A stretch of 33,477 nucleotides of DNA from Streptosporangiaceae bacterium. GTDB lineage: Bacteria; Actinomycetota; Actinomycetes; Streptosporangiales; Streptosporangiaceae. The notes under the pieces were generated by a model. It was not told where the DNA came from, searched no databases, and saw only the letters and a list, made by a program, of their open reading frames with translations. The DNA is taken from positions 1 to 33,477 of the forward strand of contig JAFAZE010000016.1 in assembly GCA_019239975.1 (NCBI GenBank). Reading direction: 5' to 3'. Shown one piece after another: positions 15,501-22,962 of the stretch (position 1 is the first letter of the stretch; each line of letters begins with the position of its first letter). Both the position numbers and the translations under genes were made by a program.

Positions 15501-15515
15501 GGTGCTGGCCCGTAG
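12501..15515 (+). CDS. AfsR/SARP-family regulator with NB-ARC and TPR domains
   Basis: This is a 1004-residue AfsR-like transcription regulator. Domains in order are a winged-helix DNA-binding domain (1-95), a BTAD domain (about 100-245), an NB-ARC ATPase and a TPR region (about 725-930). The ATPase has Walker A GPPGAGKT (309-316), Walker B LIVLDN (390-395) and GLPLAL (near 473-478). The TPR region shows a clear 40-residue period (LLNMGFLHWKQRQFGDGIGCF, ALNNLGEAYLQLGRHGQAL). Family members switch on secondary metabolism or development after ATP/ligand-driven oligomerisation. The start is ATG with GGGGGAA at the right distance. The last ~70 residues, from GQAQGQGQGQ on, are low complexity and overlap the next gene by 68 bp, so the tail is probably not functional sequence. 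It likely controls the secreted nuclease/amidase gene. Confidence 0.93.
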   Translation: MPALRILGPLRLRGVTGDAALGGDKPRRLLAALALHANEAVSAGRLTEVVWGATPPRSARQNLQTYVWSLRRALKAAGDRGPLIEAVPPGYALRVEPEDLDWLRFVRLTAAAGECLARDPATASKLLREALGYWRGPVLADVADDLGALRPRIAAMEEARLSALEQRIQADLATGRHHELTGELAELAAAYPLRERLRAHQMLALYRCGRQAEALAAYHQLRAQLAEELGVDPGPEPQRLFEAMLRADPGLDVPAQPAAADAADGRWPRVPRQLPAQAAGFAGRAGELRRMDEFLAAAPAALLIVAVTGPPGAGKTALALHWAHRVQQRFGDGTLFADLHGWDPGRPAAEPAEVLDGFLRALAIRPEDIPPGVDERAALLRSVLDGKRVLIVLDNVPEPGQVRPLLPGSAGCLVLITSRSRLSGLAARDGAARIALGPLAEDEALALLRQVTDPCRVEAEPAAASEVTRLCGGLPLALRIAADRIAAQPALALSGLVDQLSDERARLRLLATDDDDTAVRAAFSSSYRGLGVPAARMFRLAGLHAGREFSVAAAAAAAGTDETDARDLLVLLAGAHLLDDTVPGRFRLHDLLAVYAAERAAAEDPPGPRDRALRRLLGWYLHTADAADRTLIPRRARPPLARPPDDCRPVTFGGYDEAFAWCETERENLVCATRQAVAAGELEIAWQLPAALGAYLKISRRWDDWIATHEAGLGAARRLGDAAAEAWLLSSLGGAHGDLRQFGRAAECFARALAIRRELGDRHGQAVTLLNMGFLHWKQRQFGDGIGCFRQSLAIASETGDRYAEAMALNNLGEAYLQLGRHGQALEPLHRALRAFRDTGDLYNQAMTLDSLGSSYGGTGDLDKALALFRESLGLRRQTGDRQGEAMTLDHIAQIRRARGEAAEARRCWQRALGIFEELGDPEASGIRARLAGPDGQAQGQGQGQRLYPLCSAARHPHPVRQPALPERLPGCDPGNCRSEHARVSSHTPARAGPQRAGPQGAGP

Positions 15516-18500
15516 CGGGCCGGCCCGCAGGGTGCTGGCCCGCAGCGTAAGGCTGCTCGCCATCGTCGTGACAGCCGCCACCGCCGGCCTGACCGCCACC
15601 GTCGGCCTGTCCGTCGCGGCCACGCCGGCCGTCGCGGCCACGCCGGCCGCCGCGGTATCGCCGTCGCACGCGTCCGTCGCGCGGACGCAAGCCGGCTCGC
15701 GCACGCACCATGTCAGCCTGCGGGCGTACTGGCCGGTGCACGGCAAGATCCACAGTGCGCAGCAGATCTCCCGGCTCATCCGTGCCGGGGAAAGCCCGGA
15801 CCGGATTCCCGGCCTCGTCCCCGCCGGAAGCACCGCGCCCGGAGCGGCCCGTGCCACCACGGCGCCCAGCCCTCGTGCCGCCACGGCGCCCAGCCCTCAT
15901 GCCGGTGCCCCGCGACGGGCCGCGGCGCCGAGAGGCACCATCAACCCCGGACAGCCCCAGTTCACCGTCGACAGCGGCCTGTACCAGGGTGGTCATCTGC
16001 CCGCGGACATCTATCAGTACACATCGGTGAGCGAGTGCCGCAGCCACATAGCCAATGATCCCAATTCAAATGGCACATGGACGAAGAACCGCTACGCTGC
16101 TTGCGCCGTTATTTACTGGGTTGCGCAGGACTGTATCATCGCCCCATGCGGGCAAACTGGAAGCATAGTCATAGGCAGCGTCACTTTCCGTGTCACTCTT
16201 ATCGGCTATGGCTCGAATATGGACCGTACCATGGGGTTCGTGCAGACCGACGATCAATTTAATGCATGGGGAACCCTGGCCAGCCCCACCATCCAGGCGA
16301 GCATGGACTGTACCCTGACCGTCGCGGGCGGCGCGTGTAACCCGGCCGCCGGCAACGGCCGGACCGGCACGCTGGCCCAATGGCAGGCGAACAACACCGT
16401 TTCGTTCACGTTCAGCTCACCGGCGAACAGCGGGATCACCTCCGATTACCTCGTCCATGCTGAGACGGGAGTTACCTACCAGGTGACCGCCGGTACGTTC
16501 GACCTGAGTTACACGGTTCCAGTCCCCGTGCCGTTCCGCTTCGACTCTGCCACCAGCTACACCGGACGCCCGGGCGGCGCGGTGTTCAATGACGCCGTTC
16601 CCACGCTCACCTTCAACGCCGCGGACCCCGGCATCACCCAGTCAGCCAATCATATCCAGACGGCCCTGAACAATCCGGCCGCAACGTGGCCGCAGGTAAC
16701 GCCCAAGCCGATTCCCGGCGGCGGACGCAACCTGAACGACTTTCTTACCCGCACAACCGATGCCGCCCGGATCAATTCGAACCGGGGAGCCGCGGACACC
16801 GCCTGTGCGCAGGCGGTGAACTTCGGGTTCTTCCCGGCCCCCACCGCCGGGCAGCAGTGCGACGAGTTCCCCTTTGCCACTACCTATGAGGGGGCAAGCG
16901 CCGGAAATCTGCTCTACTCGGTGCGGTATATCAGCGGTGCCGACAATCAGGAATCCGGGAACCGCATCAACGGATTCTACCGGGCAAACCGGATGATAGA
17001 CGGCGATGAGTTCGCGGTCGGCGTCTACAGCACGGCTCCTGCGGTGGTCGATGTCGCGGGCGGCGGCGCGTTCGCCACGGTATGGGCGGCCGCCGGCGGC
17101 GCCGGCGGCGCGCTGGGCGTCCCGATCGGTAACTGGTATGCCATCCCCGGGGGCCAGGAACAGCAGTTCGCCAACGGCGCGATCTACTGGTCCGCCGCGA
17201 CCGGCACCCACGAGGTGCAGGGTGTCATCTACGCTGACTACGCCGATCTCGGCGGCCCGGCCTCTCAGCTCGGTTTTCCGGTTTCCAACGAGCAGAACGC
17301 GCCCGGCGGCGGCCGGGAGTCGCTGTTCGCCGGCACGAGTTGCGGTTCGGCGGCCGGCAGCGCCATCCTCTGGACGCCGGCCAGCGGCGCGGGGGAGCTT
17401 CAGGGATGCATCTACCAGGCATACCTGAACACCTATGGTGGCTCCGCGGGCAGCCTCGGCTATCCAACCTCGAACGAGCAGGGCATTGCCGCTGGCCGGG
17501 TGAACTACTTCACCGGCGGTCCGGCGAAGCCGAGCTGCTCGACGGGATCCGAGCCCGCGGACGGTATCAGCACCGCCGCGATCTACTGGGACGGCGTGGC
17601 TCACGACGTGACCGGCTGCATATTCGCCGAATATCACGCGGTCGGCGAGGCGGCCGGCGAGCTCGGATTCCCGACCGATGACGCGTATGCTTACAATGGG
17701 GGTCATCAGCAGAATTTCCAGAACGGCTATATCTTCGACATTAACGGCACCGCCACGGTGACCCTTGGCGGAAACTGGGTCGTTGGTCATGCCGCGCACG
17801 CCGGTAACGATTATCCATATGAGACCGTCGGGCAGTTCGAGCATCAGGACGAAGGTGCCGATGCGTGGAACGAGTACTACGGGCAGTGTGACTCGTTCGG
17901 CGCGTGGAAGGTGTATGAGAACCTCGCCGGCTCTGCGGCGCAGCATCCGAACACCCCGGTTCCGGCGGTGGGCTGGCAGCCATCGAATGCCTCCATAAGC
18001 CCGGTGAACCAGAACACCTGGTATAACGCGGATAACTGGGACGTGATGTGGAAAGCGCAGGGAGTGGCGGTCAACAACGTCCCGGCGCCGGGCACGATCG
18101 CGTACTGGCCCAACGCGACCGCCGATCCGCAGGACCACCACCCCACATCGGCGAACGGGATCGGTGAGTTCGGGCACGTCGGCTACGTCACCGACGTCTA
18201 TCCGGACGGCTCGGTCACGATAGAGATGTACAACCTGCGGATCAACGGCGAGTATTCGGTGATCCACATGGCGTACGGGAAGTCCGCCGTCGACACGAGC
18301 TACAACCAGGGCTCCTACACCGTGCCGTGGCCGACGTCTTTCATCCACGTGGGCGACGGGACCGGGTCGTCAACGCCGGCCTCACCCGAGCCCGCGAACG
18401 GCACCGTGTCCTGGGGATATCCGAGCCAGGTGAAGGTCATCGGGCCCGGCTCGCCGTCCAGCGAGTACAGCCTCGCGACCTCCACCTGGTACCTGGACTC

Positions 18501-19752
18501 CGGACACGGTGAGCTCGGCAGCGAGGAGTGGACCCACACCAACGGCGCGGCCGCCGACTCCACCGCGACGTACACGCCCTCCGGGCTGTCCGCGAGCACC
18601 TGCTATGAGGTGGACGCCTTCGTTCCCAACAACTACTCCGACAATCCAGTGGCGGTGTACACGGTCAGCGATGCCAAGGGCACGTACCTGGCCGCGGTGA
18701 ACGAGAACCAGTACACGAACGACTGGGCGGAGCTCGGCGTCTACGAGACCAGCGGCAGCGGCGGGGGCCTGGCGGTCAAGCTGGACGACCGCGGGACGAC
18801 AGGCCTCTACGTGGCCGCCGACGCGATGCGGTTCTGGAAACAGGCATCCTGTTCCGGATATGGCGACGTGTCGCCGATCATCGGGCCGGGAACCCTGCCG
18901 GGAAGCTGGTCCACCGACTCCGGCCACGGCTTCTTCGGCAACGAGAAATACTCACCGACCCACGGCACCGTGCTGCAGAACTACGCCACCTACAACCCGC
19001 ACCTGCTGGTCGAGGACTGCTACGAGGTCTTCGCCTATGTCCCGGACAACTACTCCGACAACAACGCCGCCACCTACGAGATCCTCGACCAGTGGCACGG
19101 TGACTTCTGGCCCCAGGTCAACGAGAACTCGTTCACCAGCCAGTTCACCGACCTCGGCGCGTTCATGTCCCGCGGCGACGGCACCCTGCCGGTGACTCTG
19201 GAGGACCTCGGGCCGTCCGGCGAGTACGTCGCGGCGGACGCGGTCGCCTACACGCTGGACGCGAACTGCTCCGGCGTCGGTGAGTCCGGTACCGGGCTGG
19301 GCAACGTCTACCAGCCGAACCAGATCGGTCCCGGCTCGCCGCCGTCCCTGTTCTCCACGGCGAATCCGTGGTTCACCCGGCTCGGCCACGGCTACACCCA
19401 GCACGAGCTGTGGACCTACGACAACGGCTCGACGGCCGACTCGACCGCCACCTGGACGTTCCACGGCAACGCCAGCACCTGCTACGCCGTGTCGGCGTAC
19501 ATACCGGACAACTTCGCCGACAACCCTCAGGCGCACTACTCGGTAGGCACCAGCCTGGAGGGTTTCGGCTCCGCCTACGACCAGGAGGCCTATACGAACG
19601 CCTTCATGTCCCTCGGCGCCGTTACCACGGGCAGCGACGGAGTGATCACGGTCAGTCTCAGCGATGTGGGCCCGATCACCGACTCCAGCGGCAGCCGGCT
19701 CTACACCGCGGCCGACGCCATGCAGTTCGACGAGGGGGGCGCCGGCTGCTGA
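15448..19752 (+). CDS. Secreted NucA/NucB nuclease - LGFP - CHAP amidase - golvesin-like multidomain protein
   Basis: This is a 1434-residue exported protein. The start GTG 15448 has GGAG 7 bases upstream; an in-frame GTG at 15415 has none. An Arg-rich n-region followed by LLAIVVTAATAGLTATVGLSV and AAA sites gives a signal peptide ending near 55. Residues 172-420 match the beta-rich front part of actinomycete NucA/NucB proteins. The nuclease core is at about 424-525, with C471-D472-E473-FPFATTYEGA and a following N-rich segment. Four LGFP repeats have cores at 556, 608, 670 and 739 and usually bind cell-wall polymers. A CHAP domain (about 780-970) has catalytic C814 (GQCDSFGAWKVYE) and H910 (FGHVGYVTDV). 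Three golvesin-like repeats end the protein (about 995-1131, 1145-1271, 1291-1434; YSDN/VAADA motifs). It should cut both DNA and peptidoglycan outside the cell. Confidence 0.88.
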   Translation: MSVLTPRHVLARSVPARRVLARSGPARRVLARSVRLLAIVVTAATAGLTATVGLSVAATPAVAATPAAAVSPSHASVARTQAGSRTHHVSLRAYWPVHGKIHSAQQISRLIRAGESPDRIPGLVPAGSTAPGAARATTAPSPRAATAPSPHAGAPRRAAAPRGTINPGQPQFTVDSGLYQGGHLPADIYQYTSVSECRSHIANDPNSNGTWTKNRYAACAVIYWVAQDCIIAPCGQTGSIVIGSVTFRVTLIGYGSNMDRTMGFVQTDDQFNAWGTLASPTIQASMDCTLTVAGGACNPAAGNGRTGTLAQWQANNTVSFTFSSPANSGITSDYLVHAETGVTYQVTAGTFDLSYTVPVPVPFRFDSATSYTGRPGGAVFNDAVPTLTFNAADPGITQSANHIQTALNNPAATWPQVTPKPIPGGGRNLNDFLTRTTDAARINSNRGAADTACAQAVNFGFFPAPTAGQQCDEFPFATTYEGASAGNLLYSVRYISGADNQESGNRINGFYRANRMIDGDEFAVGVYSTAPAVVDVAGGGAFATVWAAAGGAGGALGVPIGNWYAIPGGQEQQFANGAIYWSAATGTHEVQGVIYADYADLGGPASQLGFPVSNEQNAPGGGRESLFAGTSCGSAAGSAILWTPASGAGELQGCIYQAYLNTYGGSAGSLGYPTSNEQGIAAGRVNYFTGGPAKPSCSTGSEPADGISTAAIYWDGVAHDVTGCIFAEYHAVGEAAGELGFPTDDAYAYNGGHQQNFQNGYIFDINGTATVTLGGNWVVGHAAHAGNDYPYETVGQFEHQDEGADAWNEYYGQCDSFGAWKVYENLAGSAAQHPNTPVPAVGWQPSNASISPVNQNTWYNADNWDVMWKAQGVAVNNVPAPGTIAYWPNATADPQDHHPTSANGIGEFGHVGYVTDVYPDGSVTIEMYNLRINGEYSVIHMAYGKSAVDTSYNQGSYTVPWPTSFIHVGDGTGSSTPASPEPANGTVSWGYPSQVKVIGPGSPSSEYSLATSTWYLDSGHGELGSEEWTHTNGAAADSTATYTPSGLSASTCYEVDAFVPNNYSDNPVAVYTVSDAKGTYLAAVNENQYTNDWAELGVYETSGSGGGLAVKLDDRGTTGLYVAADAMRFWKQASCSGYGDVSPIIGPGTLPGSWSTDSGHGFFGNEKYSPTHGTVLQNYATYNPHLLVEDCYEVFAYVPDNYSDNNAATYEILDQWHGDFWPQVNENSFTSQFTDLGAFMSRGDGTLPVTLEDLGPSGEYVAADAVAYTLDANCSGVGESGTGLGNVYQPNQIGPGSPPSLFSTANPWFTRLGHGYTQHELWTYDNGSTADSTATWTFHGNASTCYAVSAYIPDNFADNPQAHYSVGTSLEGFGSAYDQEAYTNAFMSLGAVTTGSDGVITVSLSDVGPITDSSGSRLYTAADAMQFDEGGAGC
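15472..15548 (+). repeat. 30-bp tandem repeat in the signal-peptide n-region
   Basis: Units start at 15472, 15502 and 15532 (the last partial, 17 bp). They encode VLARSVPARR, VLARSGPARR and VLARSV. The repeat extends the positively charged part of the export signal and also overlaps the end of the AfsR-like gene. Confidence 0.9.
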
Positions 19753-19769
19753 GCGCCCGAAGATCGGTC

Positions 19770-20384
19770 TTACAGGGGCAGGCCGGCCTCCAGCAGCGCG
19801 AGTCCCTCGTCGATCCGCCTGAACCAGTCCTCCCCGATCTCGCCCATGCTCCACTCCGTGTAGGGCACCGAGATCGCGGTGATGACACCGAAGACGGCGC
19901 CGACCAGCGTCCGGACGGCTACGTCGTCCGGCCTGCGCCCGGCGCGCTTCGCCAGCACCTCGGACATCGCCTGGATGGTCCGCATGAACTCGTCGAGCGA
20001 CCTCGCCCGGACCTCCGGCACCGTCATGGTCATCGTCGTCGTTTCGCGGAGCTGCTCCCAGTCCGCCGGGGTCAGCGTGGCCAGCGCCTCGCGCATCGCC
20101 GCCCGGATCGCCGGGATCGGGGCCATGCCGGACGGCTGCCGCCCGAGCGCCTCGAACATCCTGACGTCCATATCGTCCTGCAGGACCACGTCTTCCTTGG
20201 TGGGGAAGTACCGGAAGAACGTGCTGGGCGACACCTCGGCGGCCGCGGCGATCTGCTCCACGGTGGTGGCCTGGTAGCCCTGCTCGCGGAACAGCCGGAG
20301 CGCGTGCTCCCTGATGGAAGCACGCGTCCTGGCCTTCTTCCGCTCCCGCAGGCCGGTCTGCTGCGTAGCGCTCAACTCCGTCAC
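19770..20384 (-). CDS. TetR family transcriptional regulator
   Basis: This is a 204-residue regulator. The N-terminal helix-turn-helix is clear: TRASIREHALRLFREQGY then TTVEQIAAAAEVSPSTFFRYFPTKEDVV (about residues 20-67). The C-terminal ligand-binding part is helical and not assignable to a ligand. The GTG start at 20384 overlaps the stop of the efflux-pump gene as GTGA, so the pump and regulator are one operon with the regulator second. A longer in-frame reading upstream runs antisense-like through the pump gene and is not real. It most likely represses its own operon through the palindrome at 22192-22210. Its end lies 17 bp from the end of the convergent secreted-protein gene. Confidence 0.93.
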   Translation of the reverse strand: MTELSATQQTGLRERKKARTRASIREHALRLFREQGYQATTVEQIAAAAEVSPSTFFRYFPTKEDVVLQDDMDVRMFEALGRQPSGMAPIPAIRAAMREALATLTPADWEQLRETTTMTMTVPEVRARSLDEFMRTIQAMSEVLAKRAGRRPDDVAVRTLVGAVFGVITAISVPYTEWSMGEIGEDWFRRIDEGLALLEAGLPL

Positions 20385-22135
20385 CCTTCCAATTCTGCCC
20401 GCTCGGTGACGTTGATCCCCGGCTCGGTCATCATCGTCGCGGGGTATCCGTCCCCGCGCCCGTCTTCCGCCGGGGCCTGCGTCCCCGCCGCGCCGGCCCG
20501 GCGGGGCAGGAAGGCGAGCGCCAGCGCCGCGCTGACGAGCGCGATCCCGCCGCATGTCCAGAGCATGATGTCCATCCCGTGCACGAACGCCACGCGCACG
20601 TCCCCGAGGAACGCCGCCGAGTGCAGGGCGTGTGCCACCGCCACGCCGGCCGCGACGCTGCTCTTGGCCGGGCCGCCCACGGCGGCGGGCAGGCCGCTGA
20701 CGTCCAGCCGGCCGCCGTAACCGTTGCTGAGCAGGGTGCCGAGCACCGCGACCCCGATCGTCGCCCCGACCTGGCGCAGCGCGGAGATCAGCGCCGAACC
20801 GGATCCGCTGCGCTCGCGGGACAGCGCGCCGAGCGCGGCGTTCATCGCCGACGGCATCGCGAGCCCGAGCCCGAGGCCCGCGATGGCGATCCACGCGGCG
20901 GCGTAGCCTGTGCCGGTGCTTGCGGAGGTGAACGCGCCCAGAGCCATCGCCGCGGCCATGATGGCGAAGCCGATGGTGACGGCCGCCTTGGCGCTGACCG
21001 GCGGCGCCGCCAGCTCGCCGCCGGCCCCCCGGCGCGGGGCCTGCAGCCGGGTGCCGCCGATCATGCCGGCCAGCAGCCCGCCGATCATCGGCAGCAGCCG
21101 CACCCCGCTGCCCAGCGCGTTCGCGCCCTGGACCTCCTGGAAGTACTGCGGCATCGCGAACAGCAGCCCGAACATCGCGAACGTCACCATCGTCACCAGG
21201 ATCGTGCCCCACCGGAACCCCGCCGACCGGAACAGCGAGAGTTCGATGAGCGGCGCGGTGCCCCCCCGAGCGGTGCCGCCCCGAGCGGTGCCACCCCGAG
21301 CGGTGCCACCCCGAGCGGTGCCGCCCCGGGGGGACGAGCCCTCCCGGGGGTTCTTCAGCCGCCTGCCGACCAGGCGCTCCCAGGCCACGAACAGGGCGAG
21401 CACCACGGCCCCGGCACCGATGGCCGCCAGCGCGGCCGCGTTGGTCCAGCCGTCCTGGCCCGCCTTGATGAAACCGTAGGTCAGCGCCGTAAGCCCGGCG
21501 CTGGAGATCACCACGCCGGCGATGTCCACGCGCGGCCGGCGCTCGCTGCGCGACTCGGGCAGCAGCAGGGCGACCGCGGTCACCGCGAGGATGACCACCG
21601 GGACGTTGATCAGGAAGACCGAGCCCCACCAGAAGTGATCGAGCAGATAGCCGCCGACGATCGGGCCGATCGGGTAGCTGATGAACGTCGCGGACGCCAT
21701 CAGCGCGATCGCCCGCTGCCGCTCCTGGTTGGAGAACAGCACGGGGATCACCGACAGCGACAGCGGGAAGATCGCCGCGGCGCCGATGCCGAGCAGCGCG
21801 CGGGCGGCGATCAGCTCGCCGGTGGTGGCCGCGTAGGCGCACAGCGCCGAGCTGACGCCGAAAAGGGCCAGCGCGATCAGCAGCACCTTCTTGCGCCCGT
21901 ACCGGTCGCCGAGCATCCCCGCCGGCAGCATCCCCGCGGCGAGCACGAGGCTGTACGCGTCCGAGATCCACTGCAGGTCGCCGGTCGAGGCGTGCAGGCT
22001 GGTCGAGATCGTCGGAAGCGCCAGGCTGAGCACGGTCAGGTCGAGCCCGACGACCAGCACGCTCGCCGAGATCGCGACCAGCGCCCACCACCTCCGCCCC
22101 CCCGGCCCCGCAGAAGCCGTCACGGCAGTCACCAC
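20381..22135 (-). CDS. DHA2-family (EmrB/QacA-type) MFS efflux pump
   Basis: This is a 584-residue drug:H+ antiporter with about 14 transmembrane segments. The first helix carries D32 in GLDLTVLSLALPTI, the signature of the DHA2 group, and motif A is GDRYGRKK (76-83). A further motif lies in helix 5 (SYPIGPIVGGYL). A cytoplasmic loop between helices contains five copies of GGTAR/GGTAP (271-295) encoded by a 15-bp tandem repeat. The start is uncertain: GTG 22135, GTG 22132 and GTG 22123 are all in frame behind GAAGG, and the third has the best spacing. The neighbouring TetR regulator and promoter/operator suggest that an exported compound induces it. The substrate cannot be predicted. Confidence 0.93.
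   Translation of the reverse strand: MVTAVTASAGPGGRRWWALVAISASVLVVGLDLTVLSLALPTISTSLHASTGDLQWISDAYSLVLAAGMLPAGMLGDRYGRKKVLLIALALFGVSSALCAYAATTGELIAARALLGIGAAAIFPLSLSVIPVLFSNQERQRAIALMASATFISYPIGPIVGGYLLDHFWWGSVFLINVPVVILAVTAVALLLPESRSERRPRVDIAGVVISSAGLTALTYGFIKAGQDGWTNAAALAAIGAGAVVLALFVAWERLVGRRLKNPREGSSPRGGTARGGTARGGTARGGTARGGTAPLIELSLFRSAGFRWGTILVTMVTFAMFGLLFAMPQYFQEVQGANALGSGVRLLPMIGGLLAGMIGGTRLQAPRRGAGGELAAPPVSAKAAVTIGFAIMAAAMALGAFTSASTGTGYAAAWIAIAGLGLGLAMPSAMNAALGALSRERSGSGSALISALRQVGATIGVAVLGTLLSNGYGGRLDVSGLPAAVGGPAKSSVAAGVAVAHALHSAAFLGDVRVAFVHGMDIMLWTCGGIALVSAALALAFLPRRAGAAGTQAPAEDGRGDGYPATMMTEPGINVTERAELEG
21256..21330 (-). repeat. 15-bp tandem repeat inside the efflux-pump gene
   Basis: Five units with period 15 begin at 21256, 21271, 21286, 21301 and 21316, each containing CGGTGCC. 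They encode repeated Gly-Gly-Thr-Ala-Arg in a cytoplasmic loop, so changes in copy number would stay in frame. Confidence 0.9.
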
Positions 22136-22172
22136 CCTTCAGGAGTAACACCAAACTGAAACTCACAACCAA

Positions 22173-22210
22173 AAGCTAGCCCCTACGATCAGCAAGTGTC
22201 AACCACTTGC
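22173..22210 (-). promoter_or_regulatory. Promoter with embedded TetR-type operator
   Basis: Read on the minus strand, TTGACA (22202-22197) is followed after 18 bases by TAGCTT (22178-22173), a good actinomycete promoter for the efflux-pump/TetR operon. The -35 lies inside a perfect inverted repeat, GCAAGTG-N5-CACTTGC (22192-22210). A repressor bound there would block RNA polymerase, the classical arrangement for an autoregulated TetR pump operon. Confidence 0.62.
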
Positions 22211-22302
22211 CCCACCCCGGCCCAAATTGCCCCCCCGCATAGTCAGTCCGATCACCGCGCTCTCTTCCGTCACAGTGGTCACGCCGCCCGCCTCTGCGAG
22301 GC

Positions 22303-22357
22303 GGGGCCGCTGGCGCATTTGGCCCCACTGGGCGGGGCCAGTTACGCCAGCGGCCCC
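22303..22357. repeat. Hairpin core, copy 1
   Basis: Outer arms GGGGCCGCTGGCG (22303-22315) and CGCCAGCGGCCCC (22345-22357) pair perfectly over 13 bp. Inside, TGGCCCC and GGGGCCA can form a second, 7-bp stem, giving a nested hairpin. Confidence 0.9.
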
Positions 22358-22477
22358 ACTCCCGCGACCGAAGGGGCGCCCAGCCGCCCCACTCCCGCTT
22401 GATCGCCCGCCGCATGGTCAGTCCGGTCACCGCGCTCTCTTCCGTCACAGTGGTCACGCCGCCCGCCTCTGCGAGGC

Positions 22478-22532
22478 GGGGCCGCTGGCGCATTTGGCCC
22501 CACTGGGCGGGGCCAGTTACGCCAGCGGCCCC
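22478..22532. repeat. Hairpin core, copy 2
   Basis: This copy is identical in sequence to copy 1, with 13-bp outer arms at 22478-22490 and 22520-22532, and lies within the second 143-bp unit. Confidence 0.9.
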
Positions 22533-22662
22533 GCTCCCGCGACCGAAGGGGTGCCCAGCGGCCCGCTCCCGCGATCGAAGGGGCGGCAGCGCTCCTCCCG
22601 GGCGATGGGGCGGGCGGCGGTGCGTCGCGCACGCCGTTCCGGCCTCTCGCGGGCATGAAAAC

Positions 22663-22717
22663 GGGGCCGCTGGCGCATTTGGCCCCACTGGGCGGGGCCA
22701 GTTACGCCAGCGGCCCC
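22663..22717. repeat. Hairpin core, copy 3
   Basis: The same 55-bp core recurs (arms 22663-22675 and 22705-22717), but without the upstream 60 bp shared by copies 1 and 2. The core is therefore the conserved unit and the duplication of copies 1 and 2 a later event. Confidence 0.9.
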
Positions 22718-22718
22718 G

Positions 22719-22830
22719 CTCCCGCGACCGAAGGGGCGCCCAGCGGCCCCACTCCCGCGATCGAAGGGGTGCCCAGCGGCCCCACTCCCGCGACCAAAAA
22801 GGGGCGCCAGCGGCCCTCCCGCAACCAAAT
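22719..22830. repeat. 33-bp tandem repeats
   Basis: CTCCCGCGA begins units at 22719, 22752 and 22785, with a degenerate fourth at 22816. The unit runs on as CGAAGGGG, CGCCCAGCGG and CCCCA. Single units also follow hairpin copies 1 and 2. Confidence 0.85.
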
Positions 22831-22962
22831 GGGCCCAGCCATCCCGCTCTCACGGTGCCCCGGAATGCCCGCGACCGCCCCCCGGAAGGGGCCGGCGCCC
22901 CCGGAAGGGGCCGGCGCGGAGTACGCCGTGGCGCGGAGTACGCCGTAAGGCAGCCGGGAGCG

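Larger units (their letters stand above)
22242..22559. repeat. 143-bp direct duplication, 175-bp period
   Basis: 22242-22384 is repeated at 22417-22559 with only three differences seen by eye. Each copy runs from GTCAGTCCG through the hairpin core to GCCCAGC. The 32 bp between the copies is not part of the unit. Confidence 0.93.
22136..22962. other. 827-bp non-coding region with repeat field
   Basis: No gene is supported between the efflux pump and the protease. The left 75 bp hold the pump promoter and leader. From 22242 to about 22830 the DNA is built from a duplicated 143-bp unit, three copies of a hairpin-forming core and 33-bp tandem repeats, described separately. Open frames here are by-products of the repeats. 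Confidence 0.75.

Noticed and set aside
22242..22717. CRISPR array
   Set aside because: Only three cores, self-complementary over their whole length, no spacers of constant size and no cas genes nearby.
22176..22853. Long minus-strand open frame (225 codons) through the repeat field with an 11-residue repeat
   Set aside because: It follows the DNA repeats exactly, has no ribosome site, a strange W/R/P-rich composition and other frames open equally; explained by GC-rich repeats.
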